Shown here piece by piece: positions 23,529 to 35,519 of a stretch of 64,000 nucleotides of DNA. The stretch covers positions 5,529,001 to 5,593,000 of the forward strand of contig JAWUZG010000070.1 in the NCBI GenBank assembly GCA_036785705.1, in the 5' to 3' direction. Both the position numbers and the translations under genes were made by a program. Position 1 is the stretch's first letter; each line of letters begins with the position of its first letter. This stretch comes from Acanthornis magna. Its lineage: Eukaryota; Chordata; Aves; Passeriformes; Acanthizidae. The notes beneath the pieces were generated by a model. It worked only from the letters and a program-made list of their open reading frames with translations, did not search any database and had not been told where the DNA came from.

Positions 23529-26500
23529 ATTCCTGTGGCTTTGCCACGGCTGCTCTCTACGTGGTTTGGTCTGTTCCTCCCCCAGAGCTTCATGCCTTTG
23601 CCCAAGAGTTTTTCCTGAGACTGTCAGTGCAGGTGTTCCAGAAAACGCCTCCAATACGTGAGTGGGGATTAGAATCTGGTTCTCCTGACAGATGATGGAT
23701 TGTTCTTTTATTACCAAAAGTTTTAAAAAACAAAAGGATCTTGCGAGTGGGGTGGCTCAAAGGAAGCCAAACAAAGCTGAAAATTGAGTGTATACATTGC
23801 AACTCAATTATTTTGAAGATTGAGGTTTCTGCTTCAATCCATCTCATAAGGAAAAAGGCTGTCTTTATTGAAGCACTCTCTTTTATCCTTCTCTGGGATC
23901 TTTATGCTTTGGTTTTGTGTGTGTTTTATAGAAAAGGAAGTCGATACCTCTATTAACAAGTTTACTGCTATTGAACTTTAGTAAGCCTGAGCAATGCTGA
24001 AGTTCTCTGACACAGCTTTTTAATAAGGAGGACATCAGGAAAGGTGTTTGTTTGCCGGTAGGTAATGGCCAGAAGTGGCCCCAATTTGAAGTGACTCCAT
24101 TCTGACTATCAATGTTATTGTCCCCGACCTTTTGTTAAAATGGGTGGGATGATTTCTGCCAGAGAAATTAAATGAAGAATGGACAGCATAGCATTTATAG
24201 GCTGTGGGAATGATGATGTCTAATACAAAGCAAACATAAAAGAGACTTAGCTAAGACACTATCCTCTTTTTTTTTCTCTTGGATTTTCCCTGCTGGTTTC
24301 TGTGGACAGGTTTTGATGAGATGAGGTGTTTGATTCCAGTGGGTCACTTGCAGTGATGCCTGTGATACCAACTTATTAGTGGGCAAACATGATGTCTTGG
24401 TTATGTTTCTGTTGTTTTTCCAATTTCCTTCCTATTAAAACAAAAAGGAAACACTGAAGATATGGGTGCATTATTATAGTGCTGTCGCCATATGGTTCGC
24501 ACAAAGCCAAGACTTTGACTCAAAGCTGCGTTGGTTTTGGGGTAATCCCCCAAACCTGCAATGGTGTGACTGTGTAATTCAATTGACAGGCTATTTCCTG
24601 CAGGACAGCTTTGCTTAAGAAGTCTGTGTAGGTGTGTGACTGATACTCATTGTGTAAGAGGGAGTCAGCAGAGCCTTCTGGCTTTCTCAGCTTCTGTAGT
24701 TAAACTGCAGTACTTGGCCTCTATATATATCTTGATATGAAATGATTTTAAACTCTGCTGGGTACTTGTTTACATAGGTAGGAGACAGCAGGAGGATGCA
24801 TTTCTTCCCTACTTTTTGCAGTGTGGCTTCTCTGCAGATATGGAGAAGTGTGTCTATCACTAAGCATAAAAAAAGAAGGAATCCTACAATACAAACACAA
24901 ATCAGCAGGAGTGGGATCTAAGCTCTTAAGAATTTTTAGATTTTATATTTTCAAAATAACTTCCTGGCCTATGACAATTCATAAAATCAAAGCACTCTGG
25001 ATTTTTGTTTTCCCACATACATTTAAAAAAATCTCATTATAAATAAGCATTTGGATTTACAATAAGTAATTTTGCATATGGCTGCTCACATAAAGCTATG
25101 TAATGTAATCTGAAATGAATGTTATGAAGTCAGGCTTTCCTATTACATCACATTTGCACATAATTTTCTGGACAGAAAAGAGAATCTGACTCTTGAAAAG
25201 TTGCATTCCCTAATTCCACGGCTCTGTGGAATCATTCAATTTTGAGCGATACCTTTCACAAAGAAGCTGGCATTTGGCTGACGTGGTGCTTGGATTCTGG
25301 TGCAGTGCACTTGGGAAGGGAAACTGCTCTGATGAAAGCTGTATTCTTCAGTTCCTCATTCAAGTCCTACCTCGACAATTTCTGTTGACCTGATAGTTAT
25401 AAAATTTGTGAGGGTGGGAAGAAAGAGATGTATCACTGAGTAAAGGATTCCTGCGTCCTGTCAGCACTGATCCATATATCCTTGGTTTGATTAACATGCA
25501 GCGTCAATTCTCTTAGTCTCAATGTTTTTTTTCCCAGAAAGATTGCTGTGCACCATAGATGTGGAATATAAGTGTAATACAGCACAAGTAAGAAATTGGA
25601 ACCTCTCAGACCTCGCCTCTCAATATTTTTAGTATATGCTTTTTGTAGTGAATATAAGGACAGAATTAATTTTGTTCATTTATCTAAGACTGCATTTTAG
25701 GATCAGAGCTGTGATTATGATTACTTCAGCAGCTGGTCCTCTGTGGTAAAAGCCTGTGGCTTCTCACATCTGAACCTGTTACTTCTTGATTTGGGGTCTG
25801 GAGGCCTTGTGATGGTGGGGGAAAGCCCAGAGTTTGAACTCTGCCTATGGAGTTAATTGTCTGGGCATTTGAATGGATTATAATTTTTTTATCTGGGAGC
25901 ACAGCAGGGTATGGGCACTCAAGGCCAGCGGTACCCTCCAGTTTTCCACTGTAGTATGTGGTTATGGATCAGTACTTTTTTCCTTTTTTTTTCTTTCCTA
26001 AAGCTCTTTTGCTGATTAAAATGCATTTTAATTGTTCTTTGATCAGTATTGTCATTATTATCAAGGAAAAAACATTGGATTTGTTTAGGATGTTTTTCAT
26101 GCACAATTAAATACAGAGTTAACTCTGAATTAGGGTATCAATGATGAGCGTCTCCGAGTGCTGGATACAGTGACCATGTGTTGGGATCTGGGATGACATC
26201 TCTGTGACAAGAGCTGGCCTGCATGGAGACAATCTTTTCGCATTTTTGTTTGTTTGAGTATCTTCTTAACTCCAAAACGCCTATATGAAAATGTTGGGGG
26301 TCTCTGGGGCTATGAGGTCCAGCTTCAGGAACTGAAGGATTCTGCGAGAAGAATACCACTGTTATTTGCCTGTTGTTGTGTTGTAGCTCAGAACCTGTTC
26401 AGCTGCATGCCAAATCCACAAACTCCCTCTATCCCTGGTAACTGAGAAGATGACTTGCTTATAATGCTGTCAAATAAGTGCTCTACCATTGTGAGAGTAG

Positions 26501-27348
26501 GTAAGAAAAGGAAGATTTTTGTTTCCATGTTTCTGTGTCTGTGTTTTCACAGTGTTTGATCTGAGCATCCAATATGCCACGAGGGAGTGAAGGAAATGAT
26601 GAAACTAAATTTCAGCTGAGATTTCAGTACCTCTCTAAATAAAAGGAAGAGATGCATATATGCTAATGACTTTCTATTATTCCTTCAGGAATTAAAGATG
26701 AATTCGCACAGCCTGATCTTGGGAGGATGATTTTTCAAGCCCAGAGAGCTTGGTTGGTTCCTAACTAGTACAAATTAAAATAGCAATGAAATACAACCCA
26801 GCCTTAGAGAAACCTGTGTTTTGCCTCAGTGCTGGATAGCATTTTTGGGCTAGTTTCTGGGACAGGGTGAAGGACTACATAATAGAGAGGATTTATAGGG
26901 AATATTATTTATGATGTATATATAGAATCACTATGGCAAGATGAAAAGTTTTAAGTCATTTTTGGTGGGGTGTGGATTTGCACTTATCCTTTGAAAACTT
27001 TGGTTTATCGCTTGACTTGGCCTTGTTTAAGCTTCTGTGGCTCCTGGGGTTTATTTCTTCGCAGTGCTCAGAAGGACATAAATTAGTGTATACCAAAATT
27101 TTTCTTGTTTATCTCCCCTGCAAGTGGAGGAGGCCCAAAAAGACACAATTGAATTGATGATAGCTTCATCCAGCCAGCCAGTCAGGCTTTGTAAGACAAT
27201 ATGATTTTGCTGATACAGATTTGTTGGAAATATTATATTTCTTTCTGAGACAGAAATGATTATAAAAGTAGATCTCAAGAGAGCAACTTACTGCAAACCT
27301 CAGCCACGCTGAATAGCAACTACTTTTACCTAAGGAAGTTTGCCTTTT
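23529..27348. other. Non-coding stretch
   Basis: No recognisable gene or mobile element. A strong 3' splice site (TTCTTCCCTACTTTTTGCAG ending about 24822) opens a phase-1 frame of about 74 codons, AT-rich and lysine-rich, with no good donor. Nothing further is supported. Confidence 0.5.
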
Positions 27349-27368
27349 GCAAATTGCAGGCAATTTGC
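27349..27368. repeat. Perfect inverted repeat, 9-bp stem
   Basis: GCAAATTGC, spacer AG, GCAATTTGC, flanked by more TTTGCA/TGCAAA words. A short near-palindrome inside otherwise plain sequence. Confidence 0.93.
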
Positions 27369-27897
27369 AGACCTTGCTGCTGTGCTTATTTTGGGATTGC
27401 AGTGCATGCTCTATTGCATCTGTTGTGGATTTTTGCATTTTCCAGGCCACATCTTTTAAATATTCTCCAATTTAAGTGATTCTCCAGTAGTTTTCATCCC
27501 TGGATATTGTGTTTGTTAATAGTAATGCATGCAATGTATGCAATGTCATGCACATTTTACTCACTTTATATAGCTCCTACTGAAGAAATAGTAGATCACA
27601 TGAAGAAAATTGTCAAGTCAGGTCTACAGCTAGGTCAGAGTAGACAAGAATATGTGTATGCTATTGGCAGTCCTGCCTAGTTTTGAGAAAAACCCAGTTC
27701 AGTGAGACAAACCTTAAACAAACCCCTTACTAGAATTTACCTTAGTCTTCATTCACTTGACAAATGAAAATTTCAGAATTTGTTCCTCTGGAAGCTTTGT
27801 TCCAAAAGAAGCTGGATTCTGTGTGAGGAGATCCTGCTCAGGATTTGCCTCTTGGCCTGGCACCATGCTCCAGTCTTACTCTTTCTGTGTCATCCCA

Positions 27898-27906
27898 CAG
27901 GTGAGC
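27898..27906 (+). promoter_or_regulatory. Zero-length exon / recursive splice-site motif
   Basis: A good pyrimidine tract (CTTACTCTTTCTGTGTCATCCCACAG) abuts GTGAGC with no intervening base. It has the same architecture as the motif at 6389. It suggests a possible ratchet point on the plus strand, or the start of a very short exon. Sequence match only. Confidence 0.25.
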
Positions 27907-30900
27907 TGAGATACAGTCTTGAGATATTTTGCCTATAGAGCAACAGTGTACACCTTGTTTTGGTTATATATCAAGGATTACCAAGCAAGGCAAGTTTGGA
28001 ACAATGAAATGAAGGACCTGTTTTAAAATATTTAGCTAATTCATTGGCACTAACTCAGCCAGGCTTCCCTGTACTCGGTCTGTCAGGTGATGTGGGAGGA
28101 GAGAGACCTTACATTTGACTATATTTTGGTTAAATGTGCCTAATGGGAAAAGTCTGCCATGTGATACTGCCTGGCCTGTGGAAGTGAGTGTGAAGAGAAG
28201 CATACCAGGAGGTATCTCTGGGATTTTGGGGGACTGCTCACACCTACTCCATTATGTGTCTGTCTGAGTGGGGCTGATGGAAGATTTCTTTTTGGGGTTG
28301 ACTCATCAGTCAGTTTCAAATCCCTCACTGAGCCTTGTCTGCTCCGTGTAGGGAGGTGAAGGAATTAATCAGAGGATGGAGATTTTGGGCTGTGAGAAGG
28401 AAATAAAGGGAAGTGGGAATGCCTGCACTGGCAGGTTGCTCTCAGAGCTGTTCTCAGGTATGTGACCATCCCATGACCTGAGAGAACAAATAGAGGTTTG
28501 GAGAAACTGATTAAAAGTGGTACCTGTCGTGCAGTGGGAAGACCTCAAAGATTTATATGTCACTCTTCTAAGCACTTTTTCCACCAGCTTGCTGTTTTGC
28601 TTATATATCATATGGCAGTATCACTTTTAGACACCAAATGGAAAGCATATGTAACAAAACAGAAAAGTTCTTCCACTCCGTGCAACCAAGGGTAACGTCC
28701 AACATGAAAAATGGATTTTCCTGAGGTGGAACGTGCTACTTTAATTATTACATTCAGTTTGGAATCACAACTATTTGTATAATTAGAAGTTTGGAAAGGC
28801 TTCTACAAATTCTTTCTACTTAGTCATAGGGAGGGGGGTGGTTTGTGTGTCTAAATGGAAGCTAAAAGATGAATATCAAAAACAGCTTGGAAGGCATTCT
28901 GGCAGATGAAATATTTCAGATGTTGGTATTGCCTGAATTTCAGTAAGCATTTCTCAGCTGAATATTCAATAATTTTTCTGCCTTTAAAAATCTGTAGACT
29001 GTGCCTGGAAAATAATCTTGTTGAAAGCAGAATGGCTGCTGTGGTCAAAGCACTTTACAACTTCTCTGGCATTAAGGTTAAAACTGTATTTCCATATGGG
29101 CTTTATAGAATTTTAAATCAATAGCTGTTTTCTACTATGGGTTTTGTTTTTGGTCTTTATTATGTAATGGTGTGCAGCCTGAATTCTGCTCCTCCTTGTT
29201 TGAAAAAACTTTTTGAGGGAGGTGGCATCTATTATTTGACATTTCTTGGGAGTGAGTGCTCTGAAATAGTTCTATTACCACCCTGAAAATGACATAATCT
29301 AAACAATGGACAAAATTCTCATCCTACTGACAGCGGTGTAATTCTAGGTGAAATCCCCTGAGATCAAGTTAAATACATGGATTTCCTCTACATTTCTACT
29401 GTTGTTTTAAAGTGCCGAATCTGCCCCAGTGACATAATTGAAAGAGCCACTGATCACACAGAAAAATCCCCTGCTATTTGATAAGGTTCTCCAAAGAAAG
29501 TTTATCCTTGCGAATTCCATGTATTTTTAAAGCAACTTCTCTTTTGCTGAATTGATTAAGCTCTGTTGAAAATTCTTGAATGTGGAAGAAGATCAGCTGT
29601 GACTGTGGGAGGGATTGGCTGATAATTTAGTAAGAAAACCCCCCAGCATGTCTGTAGACTTCTGAAAAAAAGATTTCCAGTAGCTGTAATTTTGAAAATA
29701 GGCTGGTTTTGAAGTTTGATAGTATGTTCTGAATGGAGCTCTTCCCTTGCTTTAGGCTCTTTGTGCACTTTACCAGGGGTCAGGAAGTTTGCATAAAAGC
29801 AGGGCAGTAGGTAAAATCCCTCTGAAATCATGGGTAAAACTCTCAATTAAGCAGAGTCAGGATTACAAACCATGTCGAATTCAGTAGACAGACTAATATT
29901 ACCTGTGGAGAATTTGTCTATTAATCAGGTGTGGTTAGTTTTCCCCACTGAAAAGAGCGTTGTACTTAATTTTGTGTACTGTCATTCCTTTTTTCTTAAA
30001 AAACAGAGTGGTACCACAGTCTGCTTTAATGTCACCAATCACTACAGTAGTGTTACTGTTATGTTCTGGTTCGTTTCTTAAGCTTTTTAAATATTTTATA
30101 AGGATTCCATATAAAGGGCTCCCTCTTGGTTAGGCAGAAACGGGTCTGTTTGTACATATTTCCGGGAAAATTGGGAAAAGTGAATGGAACTTCAAATGGC
30201 TGATGCTGTACGAGTTCTGCACACATATCTCTGGATTTCTCTCTGCTGTGGTAATGATTGGAAGCTTTCTGTATCCGCAGGCATAACAAATGAACAATTA
30301 GTCTTTGGGTTTTAAGATTACATCAGCTCTGAAGCATTGCTGCTTCAAAGAACCAGGTCAGTGTGGTCAATTCAAGTTGATTATAGCAATTGCAAAGTGA
30401 ATCCTTGTCCCTGATGTTCCCTTGGCAGATGAGAATTAGACCTTTTGATCCCTGAATGAAGGGAATTATTTTATTGAGTGACCTATGATTGTTTTATCTT
30501 TTGGGTGGGTTCAGTGCCACTTATTCTTCTTTCTTTCCAGAGAGAATTCCATCTGTTTGAGTGGTAGGGTCCTTACATCTTGATGATCCAGTCCATTTTC
30601 TGTGCACCGTCCAAAGAAGAATATCTGTGATTAAACTAACAAATACAGTGTGTCTGTGGCTCCCTGACTAAACATTTGCTGGAAAAAATCTATATGTAAG
30701 CAATTTGTACACGCACACATCTCCCTGTACAAGAAACAGCAACTAACAATAGAAACTCCAGTGTACACCTAGGAATTACAAAATCTGTAAGGAAGGCTTA
30801 TCTACTGTAAAGCAGCACACAGTTTATAACAATTGCAGTGGGCATTGTGCCATGTTTATTTTTCACATGCTTGGATAGAACAACCTGTCTGTGTTTATCA

Positions 30901-31565
30901 GCGCTGCATCTTATAGAATGGCTCTGAATTAAAGCTAAAAGGTGTTAAGCCTGTTTGGTATGGGGATCAGGGATTAAGCAAGGTGGCATGGGGTGGAGAA
31001 CAGGCACCTTCTCCCAAGTGAGGCAGATTAATAAATAATGGAAAATCCAGCAGAGTCTCCTTCCACCCATATTTAGCACAAACCCAGTACAGTGCTAGAA
31101 GAAAGAGCAGTTTGGGATGATATTTAACACAGTTATTAGTCCAAGAATAAAGATAGTTACATCCTCCACACTTTGGTTAAGTGTGAACAGATTAAGTTTG
31201 TGGGTATTGGTTATAAGCCCCTAAATATGGGACTTGAAATGTTTTGCGGTATCAAATACAATGCTGTTTTTCAGTGGGTTGTAATTCCACTTTCCTTCAT
31301 TCAAAATGCATCTTGTGTAGATGTATGTAAGCAGATGCTTGTTAGACATATGGCAGAACAAAGCAGCTCCAGCTCACTAATTCAGAATCTGCATTCTGAA
31401 GTAGATAAAGCTATTTTTCTGAAATCTTTCTGCTTAAATAAGTTCTTTCAACTGTCTTTACTTGAAACCAGCCATGAAATTGTTTTTCCTCCTACTCCTA
31501 TGAAAGTCTGGGACAAATTATAACTTTTCCAGTCCTTCTCCCTTTGGCAAAAATGGAAAAAGTTT
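27907..31565. other. Non-coding stretch
   Basis: AT-leaning single-copy DNA with no recognised gene or repeat. A very strong 3' splice site (ATTCTTCTTTCTTTCCAG ending about 30540) pairs with TGAGTG|GTAGGG 23 bp on, another small pseudo-exon candidate. The plus-strand ORF 31173-31523 (116 codons) has no coding character that I can see. Confidence 0.5.
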
Positions 31566-31916
31566 TCAATATATTTTGATTTTACCGAAGACCATTATTT
31601 CTTGTGGCCAGACTTTGGCTAATAAGTTTAGCCTTGATGTGCTTTTCAGCTGCTTGTAAGAAGCCATGAGAATGCTGTCTTTAATCTTTTCAACTAAAAA
31701 ACTTCTAATCTCCCAATTCCTCTTCCTTCTGTGCTGCAGCTCATGGGTGATAGCCCCACACATATTTTGAATCCTGTTTCCAAGTTCTGTAACCAGTCCT
31801 TTCTTTGCTTCTTTTGGAAACAAAAGATCTTTTTTGAAATCTGGGAGAAGTACTTGCTCCAAGTCTCTCACCATCAGGTGCACAGTATCCAGATATTGCT
31901 GAATCTGTTCCTTCAT
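31566..31916 (-). CDS. Unidentified 116-codon ORF, helical and charged (possible exon or retrocopy fragment)
   Basis: This is the most protein-like intact ORF in the window. Read on the minus strand from the ATG at 31914-31916 it is rich in K, E, Q and regularly spaced L and I (starting MKEQIQQYLDTVHLMVRDL; later HELQHRRKRNWEIRSFLVE), as in an alpha-helical or coiled-coil protein. It has no transmembrane segment or signal peptide. An in-frame TAA lies three codons upstream of the ATG. A weak 5' splice site (TTCG|GTAAAA) lies near the end, and there is no convincing 3' splice site upstream. It could be the remnant of a retrocopied gene, a divergent exon of a minus-strand gene, or chance. I do not recognise the family. 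Confidence 0.25.
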   Translation of the reverse strand: MKEQIQQYLDTVHLMVRDLEQVLLPDFKKDLLFPKEAKKGLVTELGNRIQNMCGAITHELQHRRKRNWEIRSFLVEKIKDSILMASYKQLKSTSRLNLLAKVWPQEIMVFGKIKIY

Positions 31917-33988
31917 TTCATTTTATACCAGTGGTAATAACAATTTGTAACGGCTATTATTGCACACAAAGCAGGTTGTTGCTATTTTCAGTGTAAAAGA
32001 TGGACACAGTCTATATGCAGGTGGCTCCATGGCAGTGTGTGCGATATAATAAAAGTTTATGAAACACTGTGTGCAATACTGAGGTTATTGGAAGAAGCCC
32101 CTTGTGCTGGGAGCCTTCTCACACTGTTGAAGTGATTCAAGAATAGTTAAAAGCTTGTGTTAGTCTGGGCTGTCAACTCCAGATTGGGAGAGCTATGTGT
32201 AGAGGAGATATCTCTCCAAGACTGTTGTTTAGATCCTTCCATGCCTTGTGTCTTGGTAATTTATGCACATGGCAAGCGGAGTTTCCCACACGCGCTGCAG
32301 ACCTTGGATCTCAGGGCCGGATCAGAGAAGTCGAGACTATGAAGTCCTTGGAAAATGCAGGACTGTGAAGAGGATAAGTAGGCTAGCTGATGTTGAACTT
32401 TTTTGCTTAAGAAAACAGATGTGTAGGGGACCATGATCATTTGCTGGAAAATAAGGATATGGGGAACCATAGTCTTTTGCATGATCTGGATTCTGGAGAG
32501 CAGGTAACAAGAGAATTCATGTGGGATTCCTTTCCTCCTTGGGCATCCAGATGCATCAAGCAGCAATCTAGTGCTTAGTTTCTCACTTCTTTTCTCCCTA
32601 TCAATTTTACTAAAATATGTGGGAGCTACTCAATTTCCTCTTCTCAGACCTTATGGAAATCCATCTTTTTATCCCTCTTTTCATTTGTGTGCCTGTGTGG
32701 AGGTGCACATGCCTGCACATCTGTACTTCTGTGCGCTGGCCGCTGCCCGCGACACTCAGTCCCAAAGAATGCGTGACAGCCATGACCGGGGAGCTGTGAC
32801 ACGGCTGTGTGGTGTGAAATGGGGCTGGGAAGGGAGGGGAGAGACCGATGGTACACATCGAATGTACAGTCATTCCCTCCTCTCCCTGTCTGAAAGGCTT
32901 CCAAATCTCATATATTCACAGGCAGACCCCAGCCAAAGCCCGCAGCTGTCATGCATTTTCAACAGATTCCACAGGGCCTCGATGAGGTTTGAAGACATTC
33001 CTTTGCTCTTACACATTAGCTAAAAGGAATTACCGTAACATCTGATATTGTGGAAGTGGGAAATTTGCCATCCTGACCTTGCCCAAAGCATTCCGGAACT
33101 GGGGGTCCGAGGATTTATTATCTCAGATGGCCTCCAAAGGTCGTCGAGGGCCTGTCTAGCGGTGCTGCAGCCCAGCTCAGACAACCAATGTGCTATTCAT
33201 TTGGAGGGACTGTGCCGGGTTTTTTTTAAATTTTTTTATTTTTTATTTCTTTTTCTGTAGGGCTGAAATAATGGGCAGACACATGTTACTGCTGCTCTCT
33301 GGATCTTTGTCATAGGAAAAGCATGTTCCATTGGAGCAATTCCCAGCTGTCAGTAATGTGCTGAAACACCACAGCCAATCATCAGAGAAGAGGCCAAATA
33401 AACAGGATGTTCACAATGTGTATGATTGCATGAGTGTGTAACAAACTTTCTGCACATTTCACAGTCTCCTAATGAGATTGACATGCATTGCTTAATCTGC
33501 ATCTGTCTGTTTGGGGAAGAAACACATCAACACCATGGAGACCATGTGCAGGAAAGCTCAGTTTCTCGGCTCTGTGGCTGTTGATATGATAGGACAGAAT
33601 CTGGTACTGAGCTGGAAGCGAGCAGTACTTCAGAGATACTCATTTAGCAGCTGGGAAGTGCCCTATAGCCAGCCAAGTGCAGTTTGGTGAGTGTTCGTGT
33701 AATCAGAGTGGTTATTATAGCAACAGATGACAAAAGTGCCTGAGGATGATGCACAGAGCTATTTTTTAAGGGAATATCTGAGGCACCATTTGTTTTCTCT
33801 TTGTTTTGATTTCAGAATTTATTTTGATTGCTTTGTGCATTTAAAAAAAAAAATCTGTGCGCAGAGCAAACCAACAAAGGAAGGAATGTTTACAGAAATC
33901 TATAATTACATAATGGAAAAGCAAAAGCCATTGTGTCTTTAATTTGAAATCAGGACAGTATAATTAGAATAGCAAATATAAAAAGGAA
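31917..33988. other. Non-coding stretch
   Basis: About 32.7-33.2 kb is a little richer in CpG and has ORFs of up to 150 codons (32571-33023) on the plus strand with overlapping minus-strand ORFs, none recognisable. A very strong, unpaired 3' splice site (TTTATTTCTTTTTCTGTAG) ends at about 33260. Confidence 0.45.
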
Positions 33989-34069
33989 GTCGATGTCCTC
34001 ACCCTCCAAAGCATGCATTTTTCCAGCAGTCAATGTTCTCATCCCCAAAAGCACGCGTTTTTTTGAGCA
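33989..34069. repeat. Imperfect 40-bp tandem duplication
   Basis: Two units starting GTCGATGTCCTCACCC (33989) and GTCAATGTTCTCATCC (34029) align over their length at roughly 80 percent. Most differences are transitions, including CpG to CpA/TpG changes in both copies, so this is an older duplication than the one at 1.9 kb. Confidence 0.85.
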
Positions 34070-34274
34070 GAGCGAATGTGAATGCACATTAACTATCTAA
34101 CTGCATAATCACTGTGGTGCAAGACACAGAGAGTTTGTCCCACAGCTGGACAATGCCAGCTTCTTACTTAATCCCTCTTCTCTCTTCTGCTAGGTCTTTT
34201 CATGATTCATGACCTGTAATGCCCTGAAAATTTTGTTCTTGTGAGATTTCTATGGGTGACACCTGATGGCAGTT

Positions 34275-34283
34275 ACTTACCTG
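34275..34283 (-). promoter_or_regulatory. Zero-length exon / recursive splice-site motif (minus strand)
   Basis: Read on the minus strand, a tract TACTTTCTTTTTTCAG abuts GTAAGTAACTG. This is the closest match to the recursive splice-site consensus in the window. It is on the opposite strand from the motifs at 6389 and 27898, so they cannot all serve one transcript. Confidence 0.25.
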
Positions 34284-34384
34284 AAAAAAGAAAGTATCTT
34301 AAAAAAGATAGAGGCAAAGCAAAGGTGAGATACAAGTCTGATAATCTCCATTATATGTGAAAATATGTCTGGAAAAGCTATAAT

Positions 34385-35519
34385 TTGCCCTATCACAGTA
34401 CTCAAACTGTTGTTAGCTTTTCAGTCTTATGGGACAACGTGTCAGGTACAGTTATTACAAACACATCTGCCACAGTTTCACACAGGCTGTTTGCTCATAT
34501 AAGCTCCAGGAGGAAGTTAATGCTCGAATGTCTTTGCAATGAGCTGCTGCAGAAGGTGTTTCAAAAGCTGGCAGTGCTGGATGATGATAGTGGAGAATTT
34601 GTTTACCGTAATGGGATAGACCACAACATAGGAATAAATATGTCCTGACTGGCTATATATAGTCAAGCTCTGGAGAACTGGCCACCTTGTGTTGCATGAG
34701 ACTGAGGAAAGTGATCAAGAAATTAAAATTGCGCTTTGCAAGGTATGGCACTCTAGTCACGACCTTCCCTACCATTATCTTTCAGTTTATCTTGTCATTT
34801 AGGTCATGCAGAACCTTACCCCAATATCTCTCCGAAAATCTGCAAAAAAATGGGCAGGTGATAGTGCAAAGCACTAATAGACTGCTTTCAGACTATGTAT
34901 TTAGCATCTCTAGTGTGCAGGAATACTGCTTCACAGGGATGCTTGTGAGGAAGAACCCCTTTAGTAGCAAGAAATATCATAGGATATCAAACAAATGGAG
35001 TGGCAAAAGAGGAAGGAGTGAGTTATTGGCAGTTCTAGCCCAAGCCTCTGGGAAGATGTAGGAAAAGGTGACTTCTGCACAGATTCTTACGGTATGACTA
35101 TTCTGGAAATGTGAGTGCTGCAGCAAAAAATTTAGGCAATATGAGTCAACAAACAATATGAGAATGAAGAGAAAAAAATTCTGTGATGTATCTACCAAGA
35201 TGCCAAAATTGCAAGTAAGCATAAAGTCAGAAGTAATTCCCGGTTCGTGGGGTTGGAAGAGAGTCTGGGAAGAGGTGTGTTGCCAACCCTGAATATGTTT
35301 GAAACAGCTGACATCGCTTACTTGAAGAAGGCTCTCTGTCTCAGTGGCTATCGTTTCCCAGCACAATCTAGAACCCTTGTGGGTTCCAAAGGGATGGAAT
35401 TAATGGGAATTCCTGCTGTGGCTGATTTGTTTGTAAAAGGTGGGAAATGGAGGGATATGGCTCTATTCCCGACCAGGTCTTTTCTGATGGGACATCTAGA
35501 GCTTGGAAATGGAAACTGA
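34385..35519 (+). other. ORF-dense patch of unknown origin
   Basis: Three plus-strand ORFs follow each other within about 1.1 kb: 87 codons (34385-34648), 124 codons (34687-35061) and 90 codons (35247-35519). They have ordinary amino-acid composition; the second begins MCCMRLRKVIKKLKLRF, which is basic. A 129-codon minus-strand ORF overlaps the junction of the second and third. Such clustering can mark the decayed body of a retroelement or retrocopy, but I recognise no conserved motif, so the origin stays open. Confidence 0.2.

Noticed and set aside
33260..33320. Signal-peptide-like short frame after a very strong 3' splice site
   Set aside because: Stops after about 17 codons and no donor; hydrophobic leucine runs arise easily in CTG-rich DNA.
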